Positions 50,201 to 61,898 of a stretch of 64,000 nucleotides of DNA are shown here, in pieces. Numbering within the stretch: position 1 is the stretch's first letter; each line of letters begins with the position of its first letter. The stretch is from Polyporus tsugae (lineage: Eukaryota; Basidiomycota; Agaricomycetes; Polyporales; Polyporaceae), in assembly GCA_024305745.1 (NCBI GenBank), contig JAHRBS010000016.1:1-64000 (forward strand), given 5' to 3'. The position numbers and the translations under genes were made by a program. The notes below the pieces were generated by a model. It ran no database searches, was not told where the DNA came from, and saw only the letters and a program-made list of their open reading frames with translations.

Positions 50201-50596
50201 CTATCAACTGGATGTGGGCGTTTGCGTACCAAGCCAGTCTGGTTGAACGTCAAGGTGTCGTCGAGCGGGTCCGAGAAGTCCATCCAGCCGTTCATGTCAC
50301 CTTGGATGCTGGAGAACATGCGTCAGCATCAACGTAAGTGCACGCGATAGGAGCTGAACGTACATCTGAGCAACCTTCTCGTCCAGAGTCATCCTTGGAA
50401 GGAGATCGTTTACCCGGTCCTCTATTGACGCGTTCGGGTGTTTGTACGTTGGCGTCGACCCATCGTTGTTCGAAGCGCGAGCGTGGAGCGGAAAATGTAG
50501 GTCGTCACGGACGTCGAATCGATTCCTCGTCCCGGTCGTGTCCGTGGCGGCCACTAGTGAGAAGACGGGGAGAAGCGCAAACCCAAGGCGACGCAT
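47227..50596 (-). CDS. Secreted beta-glucosidase, glycoside hydrolase family 3
   Basis: This gene has about twelve exons. The start MRRLGFALLPVFSLVAATDT is a signal peptide. The N-terminal GH3 barrel includes RVNDLLPRMTLDEKVAQM, GIPALIQSEGLHGF, FAPVLDLSRELRWGRVEENF and GEDPF. The catalytic nucleophile region reads YWVTTDAGSVDLL, with the Asp codon at 49264-49262. The C-terminal alpha/beta sandwich has ESIVLLENRNATLPLSKS, VALIGPQVDRVSFGDYVF and EHVDLSDLGLVGAQLQLVQA, then QQFYPGELGGLALAEVIFGD and NPSGKLPVSFPRSVGTTPVF. The fibronectin-III-like end has PLWSFGHGLSYTTFN and the protein ends TLTVQ. It releases glucose from cellobiose and related beta-glucosides outside the cell. Specificity between glucosides and xylosides is inferred. 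Confidence 0.92.
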
Positions 50597-51335
50597 TGAG
50601 GTAGCTGGGGATCGCTCGCTGTCGTCAGAAGACGTGCAGCTCGCTCATCTTTGAATCCTTATGTACGGGCCAGGACTTGGCTTCGCTACGCTCGATGCTG
50701 AGTGCTTCGCGGTCACTTGACAAGGACGGAGAATAGAGAGCGGCCCTAGAGGACGGGCCGCCCCCGTTTGTGTTCATCCTCCGAAATTGCGCCGCAACGC
50801 ATGATGATTGTAGGACGCGATACAAGTATACCGGTTTCTGTGGAGAACACGGGAAATCTACGGTGCCCTGGTCAGATGGACTCGTGTGTAAAAGAAGGTT
50901 GCCGTACCAGCGCTAGCATTATGAAGGCTGCAAATACGACACAGTGCAGGTGCTGCAACGAGTAAGCGCAAGTTCGCGATCATAGCCAAGGCAAGAGCGT
51001 CAGAAATATCGCCATAATGGGTTCCCAGTTCGCACAACTATTGCCCCGCATCAAGAGGACGGATGCTGGTAGGTCAGCGGATAGCCTCGAGTAGATGGAG
51101 GAAGCGCACTCGCGTGCCGGAACCGCTTCGAGAAAGACATCGCATTAGCCTGAACAGAATCACATAAGTGCATATCGAGAGCTCAGTAGAGCTGCAGCCA
51201 AAGCCAACGAAAAAAGAAATTACATGCTCCGATTAGAGAGAGACCAAGAACCACAGATCGACGCAACACCATGCGCACGGGCCGCGCCGGCATCGCCCAC
51301 GCCCCCATGTGACGACGACGACGGGTAGCCGCCGC
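50597..51335. other. Intergenic region, no recognised gene
   Basis: This is the upstream region of the beta-glucosidase and the 3' flank of the kinesin gene. No supported feature; no clear regulator site was identified by eye. Confidence 0.5.
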
Positions 51336-54242
51336 CTACTCCTCCTCGAACTTGACCAGCCTCCGCTTTCGCGGTGGCGTTCCCGCCTCCGCGTTCTCGA
51401 CTCGGCGCTTCCCCGTGCTCAGCGCCTCAGTGGCGTCGCCGCCCACGTCTACGTTCTCCTTCCCCGACCCGTCGCCTTCGGGGTCCGGGTCGGGCGTGGC
51501 CTTGCGCCTCGAGCGACCGGACTTGGACTTTGACTGGGTCGCGCGGCGGCGCTTCTTGGGCGACGGGTTGAACGTACGGTTGTTCTTGACTGCCCACTCG
51601 ATCTCGATGATCCTGTTTGTTGGTCAGGCGGTGGGGAAGAAACCAGGGAATGGTTCCGAGGATACTGACCTCTCCCGGAGCTTCGCGTTGTCGGGAACGT
51701 ACGTCTCGGCTTTGCGGTACATGTCGAGCGCGACCTCGAGGTTGTTCCTGGAGCGGTGGGACGTCAACGCGCGGGGTAAACAGCGAGATTTGATGAAAAA
51801 CGGGGGGGCGGGCGTGTCGCGCTCGACTGCCCGAACCAAATGAAACGATCCGAAATAAGGGATGAAGGGGAAGAAAAATATAAGGAGAGACGCACTTCTG
51901 CGACTGCGATCGCGCAAGCGCGACGTACGCGCGCCCGGTCTTCTTCCGGGAGATTGGCGAGAGGACGTCGGCGAGATGGATCGTCGTGTTCGCCACCTTG
52001 TTCGCGCGCTCGCTGTCGAACAGGGTGCGAGTTTCGGACATGTCAGCGGGTGAAGGAGCGATGTGCCAGGGTGAGGAAGAAGGCGCACAATCTGGCCTCG
52101 AGCTCATCGAGGCGGCGCTTGAGTTCGTCCTCGGACGTGTGTCCTTTGGACTTGAGGAGCGGGGTAAGAAGCCCGGAGGGAAGAGACTCGAGTCGCGAGT
52201 CGTCTTCCTCCGTGTTGGTTGGGTGATGAGAGGCAGATGCGGAGGAATCGGCTGAGGATGCGGATGAAGAAGTGGAGGCGGAGGCGGAGGCGAGAGCGGC
52301 AGCTGCCGCCACGCGCTCTTCGTCTTCGCGCCGTTGGCGCTCGCGCTCCTCTTGGAGACGGCGAGCGACTTCGACCTCAACAGCCTTCGCGATCTGCGCA
52401 CGTGCGGAGAAAATGTAAGTGACGGGGGTCCAGATACTGAAGCAAGGTACATACGCGGGCATTGATCTCTTCCTCTGTGAGATGAAGGGGTACAGCCGGA
52501 GGCTTCTCCTCGACTTTCACAGGTTCGGGAAGAGATACAAGCGGTAGCGAACTGCGCTGGCCCGAAAGGTCACTGAACACAGCAGATGGTCTGGGGACTC
52601 GTGATGGTCGGGGACCAGGGAGGCGAGACGGCCCAGCTGCTGGTTGAGGTGGGGGAGCAGCTTGATTGTGCAACGGGTGTGCTGCAGGGAGCTGCAGGGG
52701 CTTGGACAACACTGCGGTGTTTGCTTGTTGGTTGACTACCGGTTTGTTTTGAATGTTCTTCGTCCGTACGGCGAAGCTACCGGAGAGCGCACGTCAGCGG
52801 ATCAGCAGCAAGACCTTCGACAAGCAATTGTAATTGCTTACTTCAGAGTATTGAGAGTATCTTGTCGGAACTTGGTACCGGGGGCGAGATTGCAGATGAG
52901 GAGACCGATCGAGCTGCCTCCGAGCGCATCTTGGAGGATTCGGGTAAGTTTGGAGTTGCGGTAAGGGATACGGCTCTACAGTAAAATGAGGCTAAGTCGA
53001 TGCAGGACAAGTGGAGATTAAAACTGGCTAGTACGTACTGCGCCTTGGTTGAGGGCGTGCACGACTTGCCCGAGAACACTGAGCGACTTGTTGATCGCGG
53101 AGGACTCGGCCATACGGGTCGCATCGTTGCCGGTAAGCTATTAACACGTTAGCATGATCTATGGGCAGTTGGAAAATAGGGCAAGGACAAGACCTTGTTA
53201 TTCTCGGAGCCAGCGAGATCGACGAGGTTCAGTTTGCCGGATAAAGCTGGATGGGGTTAGGGAACAAACATTGCGTCGACAAAGATGGAATACGGACTCA
53301 AGTTCTGGACAGAATCGACAACGGTAACGTGAATGGTGAGGATAGCGTGGGAACGAGAAGAAACCGAGTTGAGGTTGGTTGAGCTGACGGAGCGTTGCTT
53401 GTTGGCGCGGCTGTGAGGGAAGAGTAAGTGAGAGGGAGAGGGTAGAGATGGGGAAACTCACCCAAAGACCTTGTTGAAGTCTTGGAACGTGTCGAGTGGA
53501 ACGGTTGAGAGGTTTGCGACGAAAACCTGACCGGCCTCGTTCTCGCGTACGGGAAGTTTGACAGCCTAATGCAAAGATGAACGGGGCAGTGGTGGAGGCA
53601 AAGTCGGGGGAGTGACGTACAGTGTCTCTGTCGACGAGGAGGTCGTATACTTCGTCTTTGTAGATCTCCATATATGAGATGGAGATAGATGTTTGGAAGC
53701 CGCTGGCGGTGGCTCTCCGGAATATCTCCTGAAAAGAGGTTGTATTTAGTTACGGGGTGGAAGGGAAATGGAGCTAACCTCGAGAGCTCTGGGGATGACG
53801 CCTGGACTGTGGGTGTCGCCCTGCATGGTATGAGTCTTACCGGAGGAGGTGACACCGTACGCGAAGACAGTGGCGGTCTGGAGAGGAGGTAGGTCACTAC
53901 TAGGTGATATGATGGGTGGAAGGAGGAAGAGGGAACGTACGACGCCGGAGAAAACAAGATCGAAGAGGGGCTTTACATCACGGTCAAATATTTGATCTTG
54001 GGTGGAGGAGTGGTCGTAGCAGGATGAGAACCTGGGGGAGGTGAGAGGTCTTTGAGAGGCGGAGGAGGTGGAGTATGAAGGAAGACTGACGGGTATTTGA
54101 AGGTCTGTGAGGGATCTCTGGGGTTATCGACGGAGATGGCAGAGCCAGCGTCGGAGTGGACGACGCGAATGGCATTGTCGTGAGGCTCGCCTGGAATGGC
54201 GGGGCGGAGGCGAGCAGCGATCTTGACCCTGGAGTAGGACAT
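51336..54242 (-). CDS. Kinesin-like motor protein, kinesin-10 (KIF22/Kid) type
   Basis: This gene has more than ten exons. The start MSYSRVKIAARLRPAIPGEP opens a motor domain. The P-loop is GVTSSGKTHTM, where many kinesins have GQTGSGKT. Switch I is NLNSVSSRSHA and switch II is LVDLAGSENNK, followed by SAINKSLSVLGQVVHALNQG and IPYRNSKLTRILQDALGG. The order and sequence resemble KIF22/Kid kinesins, which move along microtubules and bind chromosomes. After the motor come a Pro-rich linker, a charged coiled coil (EVARRLQEERERQRREDEER) and a C-terminal helical hairpin reading NNLEVALDMYRKAETYVPDN, then IIEIEWAVKNNR. The tail is basic, with PSPKKRRRATQ and PPRKRRLVKFEEE, likely nuclear localisation and DNA contact. 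Assignment to class 10 is by pattern, not alignment. Confidence 0.85.
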
Positions 54243-55211
54243 CGAGGATGGAAGGAGCGATGATAGAGAGTGGACGTGGAACGAATGTGACCGCCTGCCA
54301 CTGGGGCGACGGGGCTATGAGGCGGGTATCGGGGAACGTCCTGGGCGACGAGGAGGCAGTCGAGAGCGTGGATGACGATGAGGACGACGGTCGGGACGAC
54401 GCTGGCTGCTGAGTACTGAGTCCGGGCCAGTGACCGAGAGCATCGCGCAGATTCAACCGCGGTCGTCCATCACGTGGCCGCGCCAGCCCGACTCCCACGC
54501 CGCGCTCCGCCTTTCTTCCTCTGCTGCAGCCTGAGAGTGATCGCGATATGCTGCGCGAGTGTAAGTACTTACCCAAGGTGCCCTATTACATGCCGTCAAT
54601 TACAACCATCTCTCTAGGAGGAGGAGCGTGGCAAGTGGATAACAGCACCTGTCTGCACCATACGTATGCATGCCCAGACCATTGTCCGACTCAAAGAAAG
54701 TTTCAGAGTGGTTTCCTTTCACCGGTGCCCTCTCCCAATTAATATTCGAGCGGCGTGTGCAGGGCGTGCGCGCACTCTCTCGTCTACGAATTGGGCGTTC
54801 AGATGGCCACCCGCCGCCAGCGCCAAGGTATTGTTCACGTTATGGATGATGTCTGTGGCTCCGACTCAGATGGCATTGTGGAGACTGGTGCTGAACTGCA
54901 TCCCAAAATTTATTCGCGCAAGGTGAGCGAACAGCGATGGAGACTTTAGCTGATTTAACCGCATAGACCTTGGACGGTAACAATTGTTTGTTGTGTTTGA
55001 CAGAAAGACGGAAAGGACAGCCACCAGGTGGACAAACAGAGGCAAACAAGACATCAGTCAGATCGCCTGCCCTGGCCGTGCTCGTCTGCTTCAACACCGT
55101 CCACGACGCTCCAGACGACGACCACGCCCTATTCACGTCTTCCACACCTCTTTGCCCTCTAATCTAATCCTACCCATCTCAGGGCGTTGTCTGCCACCCG
55201 ACAGATCCACC
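54243..55211. other. Divergent intergenic region between kinesin and MUB1/SamB
   Basis: This is shared upstream DNA of two divergent genes. A short plus-strand frame from 54803 (MATRRQRQG) with possible small introns occurs, but nothing about it is recognised. Confidence 0.45.
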
Positions 55212-58200
55212 ATGCGGGAGTCCAACTTTGCGTTTCCAGCCCAGAACAGGGCCTGTGTCTGCATCTCCTCTCAGCTTTATGACAGACGAGGTGCGTCCAT
55301 CTCTCCACTTTCTCCACACCGTCTCGCGAGACGACAAGAGTATGCCCAGCCCTCGACACCAACTCCTCCTTGCCCCTGTTCAACTCGCTCACCCACCTCG
55401 TCTATCTCACTTCAACATCTCCCCGCATCCGCGAGATTATGACCATGGACGGCGGCCTCGAGCGTCTTGTCCGCATCCTCCACGATTTTTGCATCTCCCC
55501 CCCACCCCCAGAAAACCCCGCCATCTTTTACGGTCTCGCTTCCCCCGGTTCCCACCCACCCGACTCCGCCCCGATCCTCCTCCCCAAATCATATGACAAG
55601 CACGCAGCCTACCGCTTCTCCTTGGCCTTTCAGTGCATTGTCAACATCGGCGTCCGCGGCAGCGAACCCATCCGAAGTCGTGTCGTCCAGGCTGGAACGT
55701 TGGAAGTCGTCGGCTGCATCTTGGAGGCGTGGCTCACCAGCAAGGGCTTCCCCGTTGGACCCACCGTCGCCCCAAACGGCATGCCCAGGGAGACACGCGA
55801 GCAGCGCGCCGCCCGTCGACAGGTCCAAATGGAACAGAGGCAACGCGAGCAGGCAGCGGCGATAAATCGGGCCCTGGAACGCCAGATCGCAGCTGAGCAT
55901 CCGACGATCAGACCCTCGCTCGCCGACCTCTCCCTGGTGAGCAGCGCCGACACTTCGACAGAGGTGCGTTTTTCTATTTCCACATTGTCTCTGGGATGTG
56001 TACGCAATCCCCTCCGTATGTACCTAACTGTATTGTGGCTCCATGTGGCGTCTCCGACGTTCATGGACGTTACGAGAGTAGCCGCATCAAGCTTATTTAG
56101 CATGCGATTGAGCATTCCTCAGTCCTGGCTATGAATGACTAACGTCACTTTCCTCCAGGAACCCATGCAGACGGATCAGGGAACCCCGAGCGCTTCGCGC
56201 GCCCAAGACACAGACACTTCCGCGGAAACATCGACGAATGCCACGCCGAACCGCTCCAACACCCCAACTGGCTCGGTCGTGGTACCCGGACGCGACCGCA
56301 GTGGAACAATAATCGCACGCCCTGTGTGGGACCAGCCTGCGAACACGACCCGACGAACACATCGATCTCGACTGAACGTGCCCAACCCCCCTTCGGCCGG
56401 TCCGTCGACTTCGACATCCGCCGCGAATTCGAGACCGGAGACGGAGACCGAAGATGACGGGGATGTGGACATGGACACCAGTCGAGACGGCGATGCTCCA
56501 TCGCCCTCGCCGGAGCGGCAGCCCAGCGACACCGGCACCATCCGCGCGACTCACTCGCGCCGCGCCGTCGGCATCGTGTCCGATACTGGTGCTCCCGCCG
56601 CACCTGGAGTTACGGGAATTGACCTGCCATCGGACGCACACATTATCATCAACGATGAGGGGGTAGTGCCCGGCGTTGGGGTGGAGGACGGGATAGTCTC
56701 TCTCGAAACCAACGACGACTTCGCGATGGGTGCACCTCCTGGAGCCCCTGGTGCGCTGGATGGTCCTCCTGCACGAAATGCTGACGGTCTCACTGGCGCA
56801 GGCGAGCGGACTCCTCGGGCGGGAACCACGAACCTTCCCATGACGGCTGCCCGCCAGGTTACGGGTACGTTCCTTACCCCTGCTGCTGCTGAGGATGGGC
56901 GGGGGCGTGCCATGGACACGCCTGCGAGGCAGAACACCGTCCGCCCGACGAACACGCCCAACGCCGCGACGAATGCGAATGGCGGCAACGGGCATCATCA
57001 CCACCATCACCATCGCGAACTCGAGTCCGGGCCTTATCGCGACGAGGACGTCCTGCTGAGCCTTCAACTCCTCGCGTATCTCAGCAAGTACCCTCACTGC
57101 CGACAGGCGTTCTACAAGCCCTGCGCGAGCTTCCACCCCGCGACCACGCAGCTCCCCAACGACGGCCGCTTCGGGTCCGCATCCGGCCCGGGCAGCTCAT
57201 CAAGCAGGGCGACTGCCGGTTCTTCGACACCCGCTTCGAGCACGACACCCGCGAAGGACGTTAATCCTTTCATGAAGGCGTTCAATTCCGCGACTGGCCG
57301 AGGGAAGGAGAAGGAGCGGGCTTCTGCGACGGCGGCGGCTTCCGGAGCTGGATCGAGTTCGTCGGGGTCGGCAGCCGCTGCGGCGGGTAACAGCGCTCCA
57401 ACGCCGCGGATGACGAACGTATTCGCGCTCGTCGAGCGGTTCACGTACCGGCACAGTTCGTCCGAGCTCGAGTCGGCCAACCCTCCGCCGAGCTTGCCGC
57501 CGGAGATCCAGTACTGGGCGGGTGTCATCATGCGGAATGCGTGTCGGAAGGACGACAGTCGCGGTGGAATTCGGCAATGTGCGAACAGTGAGTATTGCTC
57601 TATCTTCTGTCTTCCGTGAACTCGCGTGCTGATGATGTGGTCGCAAAGTGCTGTGCGGTCGGTGGGAGTCGTTCCCGCGCGAGTTCGCCAAATGCCGGAG
57701 GTGTCGAAAGGCCAAGTACTGCGGGAAGGAGTGCCAGAGCACGGCGTGGAGCGAGGGCCATCGGTTTTGGTGCAGCGCGAAGGACCCGGAGGAAGATGGG
57801 GATCACCACCACCACAGTCACGCGCATGGGCATGGCGGTGAGCATTCGCGGACCGGAGGGGGCGCAGGTGCAGGGAACGGAGGTGCGGGAGGTGGATCTG
57901 GGCCTCCATCTACGACAAACGCTGCGGCTGCAACTGGGACCACCGCTCAAGGCCGCGCTGAGAGGAGAGAGGCGAGAGAGAGGGAGAGGCAAGCACGGGC
58001 GCTGGCAGCGGAGCTGAGGTTGGCGCAGGAAACTCAGCAGCGGCAGGAGACTGTTCGCGTGAACCCAACGTCTACTGCGGCGACCGTGACCGCGATGCAG
58101 ACAGCGGCCGACGCTGGAACGTCAACAGCAACGCAAACGACAGGCGCAGGCGCAAGTCGGACACCGTTGCCGGTTCTTGCTGCCGCGCTCGCGGATGGGA

Positions 58201-58556
58201 CGTGGACGTATCGAGCGGGCAACGGTCCACCTCCGCAATGGCTGAACGATGCCGCGAACGGTCAAGGGGCAGACCGGAGTCAGAGGGTCGCGAGCCTGCT
58301 TCGCCAGGAGCCAGACGTCGCGCGTCGGCAGCTTGCGCGCGAACTGATGACTTCTCGGGGGATGGACAGGATCGATCGGGAGACTGACGGGGTCGGGCGG
58401 GATAACCGCGAGCGGACGACGACGTTCGCAGGGCATCTGCCGGGCCCGTCGACCGTGGTCTTGGACGTGGAGATGTCTGGTGTATCGCCGACGGGACGGG
58501 CGGCCTCGAGAGGGTTGGGGCCGGAGAACGAGGACGTGGACATGGCGCTGGATTGA
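55212..58556 (+). CDS. samB: MYND zinc-finger protein MUB1/SamB
   Basis: Four exons, 55212-55290, 55350-55963, 56159-57587 and 57649-58556, with consistent phases, give 1009 residues. The N-terminus MRESNFAFPAQNRACVCISS and the following SLTHLVYLTSTSPRIREIMT are conserved in the family (armadillo-like region). A long Ser/Thr/Pro-rich disordered insert follows, with a seven-His tract near 56995-57015. A second conserved block reads DVLLSLQLLAYLSKYPHCRQ. The MYND finger lies at about 57652-57770: CGRWESFPREFAKCRRCRKA, then KYCGKECQSTAWSEGHRFWC, supplying the Cys/His ligands. In yeast Mub1 works with the ubiquitin ligase Ubr2 to degrade Rpn4; in Aspergillus SamB affects cytokinesis and development. 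The very large insert makes it longer than the yeast protein. Confidence 0.88.
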
Positions 58557-59214
58557 GAGAAGACGCGATGCGTTTGTGTGCGTACCCCCACACTCTTTGT
58601 TTCCCTTGTTTTTGCCCACTTGTGTTTAATTTTTGTCGCTCCACCGGACATTGACTTGTTCCAGGATCCTTGATTCCACTTTCTTCCCCTCCTCGCACAC
58701 TCTCACGTTCACCTGGCTCGTCCCAGTTCACGTATAAGTTACCCGAATAGACGTCGTGCAACATTGCCCTCCTACCCATCCCAGTCCATTTGTGTCCATA
58801 GTTCCGTCGCAGTCGAATTCCGTCATTTGTCGCTGCTCATCCATCGTCCACACATAAGTACCTTTACGAATGCCACAATTACATACTCCGTTGTCGATTA
58901 TGTCGCTAGTTCGCTCTCCGTGCTCATCAATCCTCCAATGTAGTCTACGCTAGCACACACATCCTATACCACGTACCAAGTAATCAACACGCTCGGCACA
59001 ATCCCCAAGGGTGTTATGCACCGACGGTCGGAGGCGGACTGCTGTAGCTGTAAGCGGGATTCGAGACAATTCGTCGGGTTTGTTTGGCGGGCGCCTGTGC
59101 AAACAAGCTGCTACAAAATTCGGAAAGGCTGGTCATCGGGCGCTCCAGGGACTTGACACGCTCCTACTCTGTACTTTCATACCCCCTTCCTGCCCCTCGT
59201 TCTCTCTCTTACAA
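58557..59214. other. Intergenic region between samB and hsp10
   Basis: This is the 3' flank of samB and the promoter of hsp10. A pyrimidine-rich stretch (CCTCGTTCTCTCTCTTAC) directly precedes the hsp10 ATG, as is common at fungal transcription starts. No heat-shock element was confirmed by eye. Confidence 0.45.
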
Positions 59215-59729
59215 ATGGTGAGCATCGTTTGCGCTCCGGGTGATGACGGTGTGTACTGACAAACTGGCGTAACGGACACAGGCTGCCCAGGCGACGTTCA
59301 AGTCCATCAAGTCGCTTGTCCCTCTCTTCGACCGCGTCCTTGTTCAGCGGTTCAAGGCCGAGACGGTATGCCTTTCTATTTCTAATGCTTCTCATGACGG
59401 CTACTGAGTGTAGGCGATGACAGAAAACCGCGAGCGGCATCTTCCTCCCTTCGTCATCGACGAACAACCCCCTCCCTGAGGCAACCGTCATCGCCGTCGG
59501 CCCTGGTGCACCCAACAAGGACGGCCAGGTCCAGCCCATGAGCGTGAAGGCTGGAGACCGTGTACTCCTTCCTGGCTGGGGCGGCAGCTCCATCAAGGTG
59601 GGCGAGGAGGTGAGTTGGCATGTGCTTGTGTGAGCGTCGTGTCACGCTGGTTGCTGACGTGCCCACCTTCGCGTACAGGAGTACTTCCTCTTCCGTGACG
59701 CGGAGATCCTTGCGAAGATCCAGGAGTAG
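59215..59729 (+). CDS. hsp10: Mitochondrial 10 kDa chaperonin (GroES/Hsp10)
   Basis: Four exons, 59215-59217, 59282-59365, 59424-59609 and 59679-59729, give 107 residues, the usual Hsp10 length. The first exon is only the ATG, spliced directly to a 64-nt intron. The protein has LVPLFDRVLVQRFKAET, the mobile loop KTASGIFLPSS that contacts Hsp60, EATVIAVGPGA, and GDRVLLPGWGGSSIKVGEEE at the roof and core, and ends EYFLFRDAEILAKIQE. It forms the heptameric lid of the mitochondrial Hsp60 folding chamber. No cleavable presequence is evident, as in other Hsp10 proteins. Confidence 0.96.
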
Positions 59730-60416
59730 ACGTGCTCGCAGCCGCATTGTTTCGTTCACGTCAAGCATAGACAGGAAGGGGAGTGGGCGTATGCGGGGAG
59801 GGATGGGGGACGGGAGGATGCGGGCGTTGGCAGAAGGTCGTGGAGTGGCACGGTTTCGCGTTCCCCGACACCACAACGCTATAAAAGTTCGCTATCATCT
59901 GCCTCCTACCGTCGAGCTAATCATCGTGTTTTGTCCTGCATTTGTGCTTTACTCTCCACTGCAATACGTAATCATCCATCCCTACTCAACTTTAATTGCT
60001 TTGCCTATCTGTGTCTGCGTGGTGTGAATGGCTGACGTCAAGGCATTACGACTGGTGGCATACTGCCTTCGTATATGGTCCATCGAAGACGTCGCGGGCC
60101 AGGAGCGTTTGAGATGTGTGCTTCACTGGTGACCGTGTCATTTACTTCGTCGCTGCGGCAAGCCTCCTTCGGCGACCAGGAGACACCAGCTATTCTGAAC
60201 CGGCTGACTGCTGGCTTGTGGCTGAGAGTGAGAAGTGGCGGACACTGCTACAATGAACCTCGATCTTGGTACGTATATCCAAACCAACAGAGTTTACGTC
60301 CACTAACTAGCTGTTACACAGACTGTTCAGAGCTCATCGCCTTGCACGTCTCTCAGAGGGCGCCCTCTACATCGTGCATTAGGCCATGTTCCAAAGTCCA
60401 ACCCGGAAGGACTCAC

Positions 60417-60522
60417 CGTAATCGTACACCAGCATGCCCTTGAGGACCGTGCCCTTCGGACCAACGAAGTGGATGCGCCTCACGTATTTCTTCTGGCCTT
60501 CAACGAGCTGGAAGTCCCATGC
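60417..60522 (-). pseudogene. Orphan exon-like fragment, unknown gene
   Basis: On the minus strand a TAG acceptor at 60523-60525 and a GTGAGT donor at 60416 bracket a 106-nt open segment. It encodes AWDFQLVEGQKKYVRRIHFV and then GPKGTVLKGMLVYDY. The peptide looks like real coding sequence. No flanking exon or start could be found, and the hairpin array begins about 90 nt beyond it. It may be a remnant of a gene truncated by rearrangement. Family not recognised. Confidence 0.4.
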
Positions 60523-60609
60523 CTACGCCTCGCTCACCAATTTAAAGGGTGCAAAGTTGGGGGGGATTATGGTTAGACCTAGGTTATGGCCACACCAATC
60601 CCGAAAACC

Positions 60610-61483
60610 TGCGAGAATGCAGGGCGACTGCAACCTCGGAGCGTTTACACGAGTGCATCAAGCGGGTGACTGCGAGATTGCAGGAGAACTGCGTTCTCGC
60701 AAGGAATGCACATAAGGTGCGAGGTAGCAGGGCAACTGCGTTCTCGCACCAATGCGTGAGATCAACTGCGAGAAAGCAGGGCGACTGCAATCTCGCAGCG
60801 TTTACAGGAATGTGTCCAACGGAAGAGTGCGAGATTGCAGGTGAACTGCATTCTCGCAAGGAACGGACATACGGTGCGAGGTCGCAGGTGAACTGCGTTC
60901 TCGCAATGTTCACGGAGGTAGATATTGTGAATGACTGCGAGAACGCAGGGCATCTGCTATCACGGAGCATTCACGGAAATATATAATATATGGTTCACTG
61001 CGGGGTAGCAGGTGGCCTGCGTTCCCGCAAGCGACGAGAAGTGTCGATACGGTGCGAGAAAGCAGGGCGACTGCAACCTCGCAGTATACACATGAGTTGA
61101 AATGGGCGACTGCGAGGATGCAGGAGAACTGCATTCTCGCACGGATGGGTGAGATCGACTGCGAGAACGCAGGGCGACTGCAACCTCGCAGTGGTTGTAT
61201 GAGTGCGTGAAACGGATGAGTGCGAGAATGCAGGTGAACTGCATTCTCGCAAAGAACGGACATACGGTGCGAGGTTGCAGGCGAACTGCGTTCTCGCAAC
61301 AATCGCAGAGGCAGACACTGTGAATGATTGCGAGAACGCAGGACAACTGCTATCTCGCAGCATTCATGAACGTGGATAGTGGCATTGGTGCGAGGTAGCA
61401 GGTGTCCTGCGTTCTCGCAGGAGTTGGATGGGAAAGTGAGGTATATGATATGTGCGAGAATGCAGTGAGACTGCATCCTCGCA
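60610..61483. repeat. Array of sixteen 31-bp palindromes
   Basis: Sixteen copies of an interrupted palindrome begin at 60610, 60671, 60718, 60767, 60828, 60875, 60936, 60999, 61053, 61111, 61160, 61221, 61268, 61329, 61389 and 61453. Each is exactly 31 bp: a left arm TGCGAGNNNGCAG, a 5-nt centre, and a right arm CTGCNNNCTCGCA. Start-to-start spacing is mostly 47-49 or 60-64 bp. Spacers also recur in part; one like AAGGAACGGACATACGG appears repeatedly. The 3 variable bases in the two arms are fully complementary in only one unit (61221), so the fixed arms rather than perfect hairpins are conserved. This is not a CRISPR locus: it is a fungal genome, spacers are not unique, and no cas genes are present. 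Confidence 0.95.
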
Positions 61484-61695
61484 ACATACGGGAACAGAAC
61501 ACAGCGGGCGACGTACACGACAGAAAACGAGTGCGCCGAGGGTCTTTGGGGGCTATGACACGCGCTGCACGACGAATCAGGCAGGTGGAGTGGCTGGGGT
61601 CCAGGTGATCAGCAAAGGAAATTTTCGGGAGCGCAACGTTGCGCTCCTCCATCACCATCTATTCTCGCACATCGACGGCCTATCTCTATAATCCC
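61484..61695. other. Spacer after the palindrome array
   Basis: No gene or repeat recognised. Confidence 0.4.
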
Positions 61696-61736
61696 GGCCC
61701 TAAGCCCCTTAGGGCCTTGCGCCAATTGGCGCAAGG
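61696..61736. repeat. Two overlapping perfect palindromes
   Basis: GGCCCTAAG at 61696-61704 and CTTAGGGCC at 61708-61716 form a hairpin with a 3-nt loop. It overlaps a perfect 22-bp palindrome at 61715-61736 centred on AATT, with arms CCTTGCGCCAA and TTGGCGCAAGG. Confidence 0.9.
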
Positions 61737-61871
61737 GCTTTCACGCCTCGTTCTACTTAACAACTGCCTGGCGCAAGCCACTTTCTAGATAGCCCTGGAC
61801 TATGTCTACGTCCTCCAATAAGTTCCATGTCCATACATGTGCTCGTCGCTGAGCAACGGCCCTTGCGCCAA
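61726..61871. mobile_element. MITE-like foldback element, about 146 bp
   Basis: The left end TTGGCGCAAGGGC and the right end GCCCTTGCGCCAA are perfect 13-bp inverted repeats. The interior has no coding capacity. A target duplication was not identified, so mobility is inferred. Confidence 0.5.
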
Positions 61872-61898
61872 TATTTTCCACCCTTTTTCGGAGTTTTC

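Noticed and set aside
56129..57136. 335-codon minus-strand frame
   Set aside because: Antisense of the low-complexity part of MUB1/SamB; no domain of its own.
60610..61483. CRISPR-like array
   Set aside because: Repeats are palindromic and spaced, but spacers recur and vary in length, the host is a fungus, and no cas genes are present.
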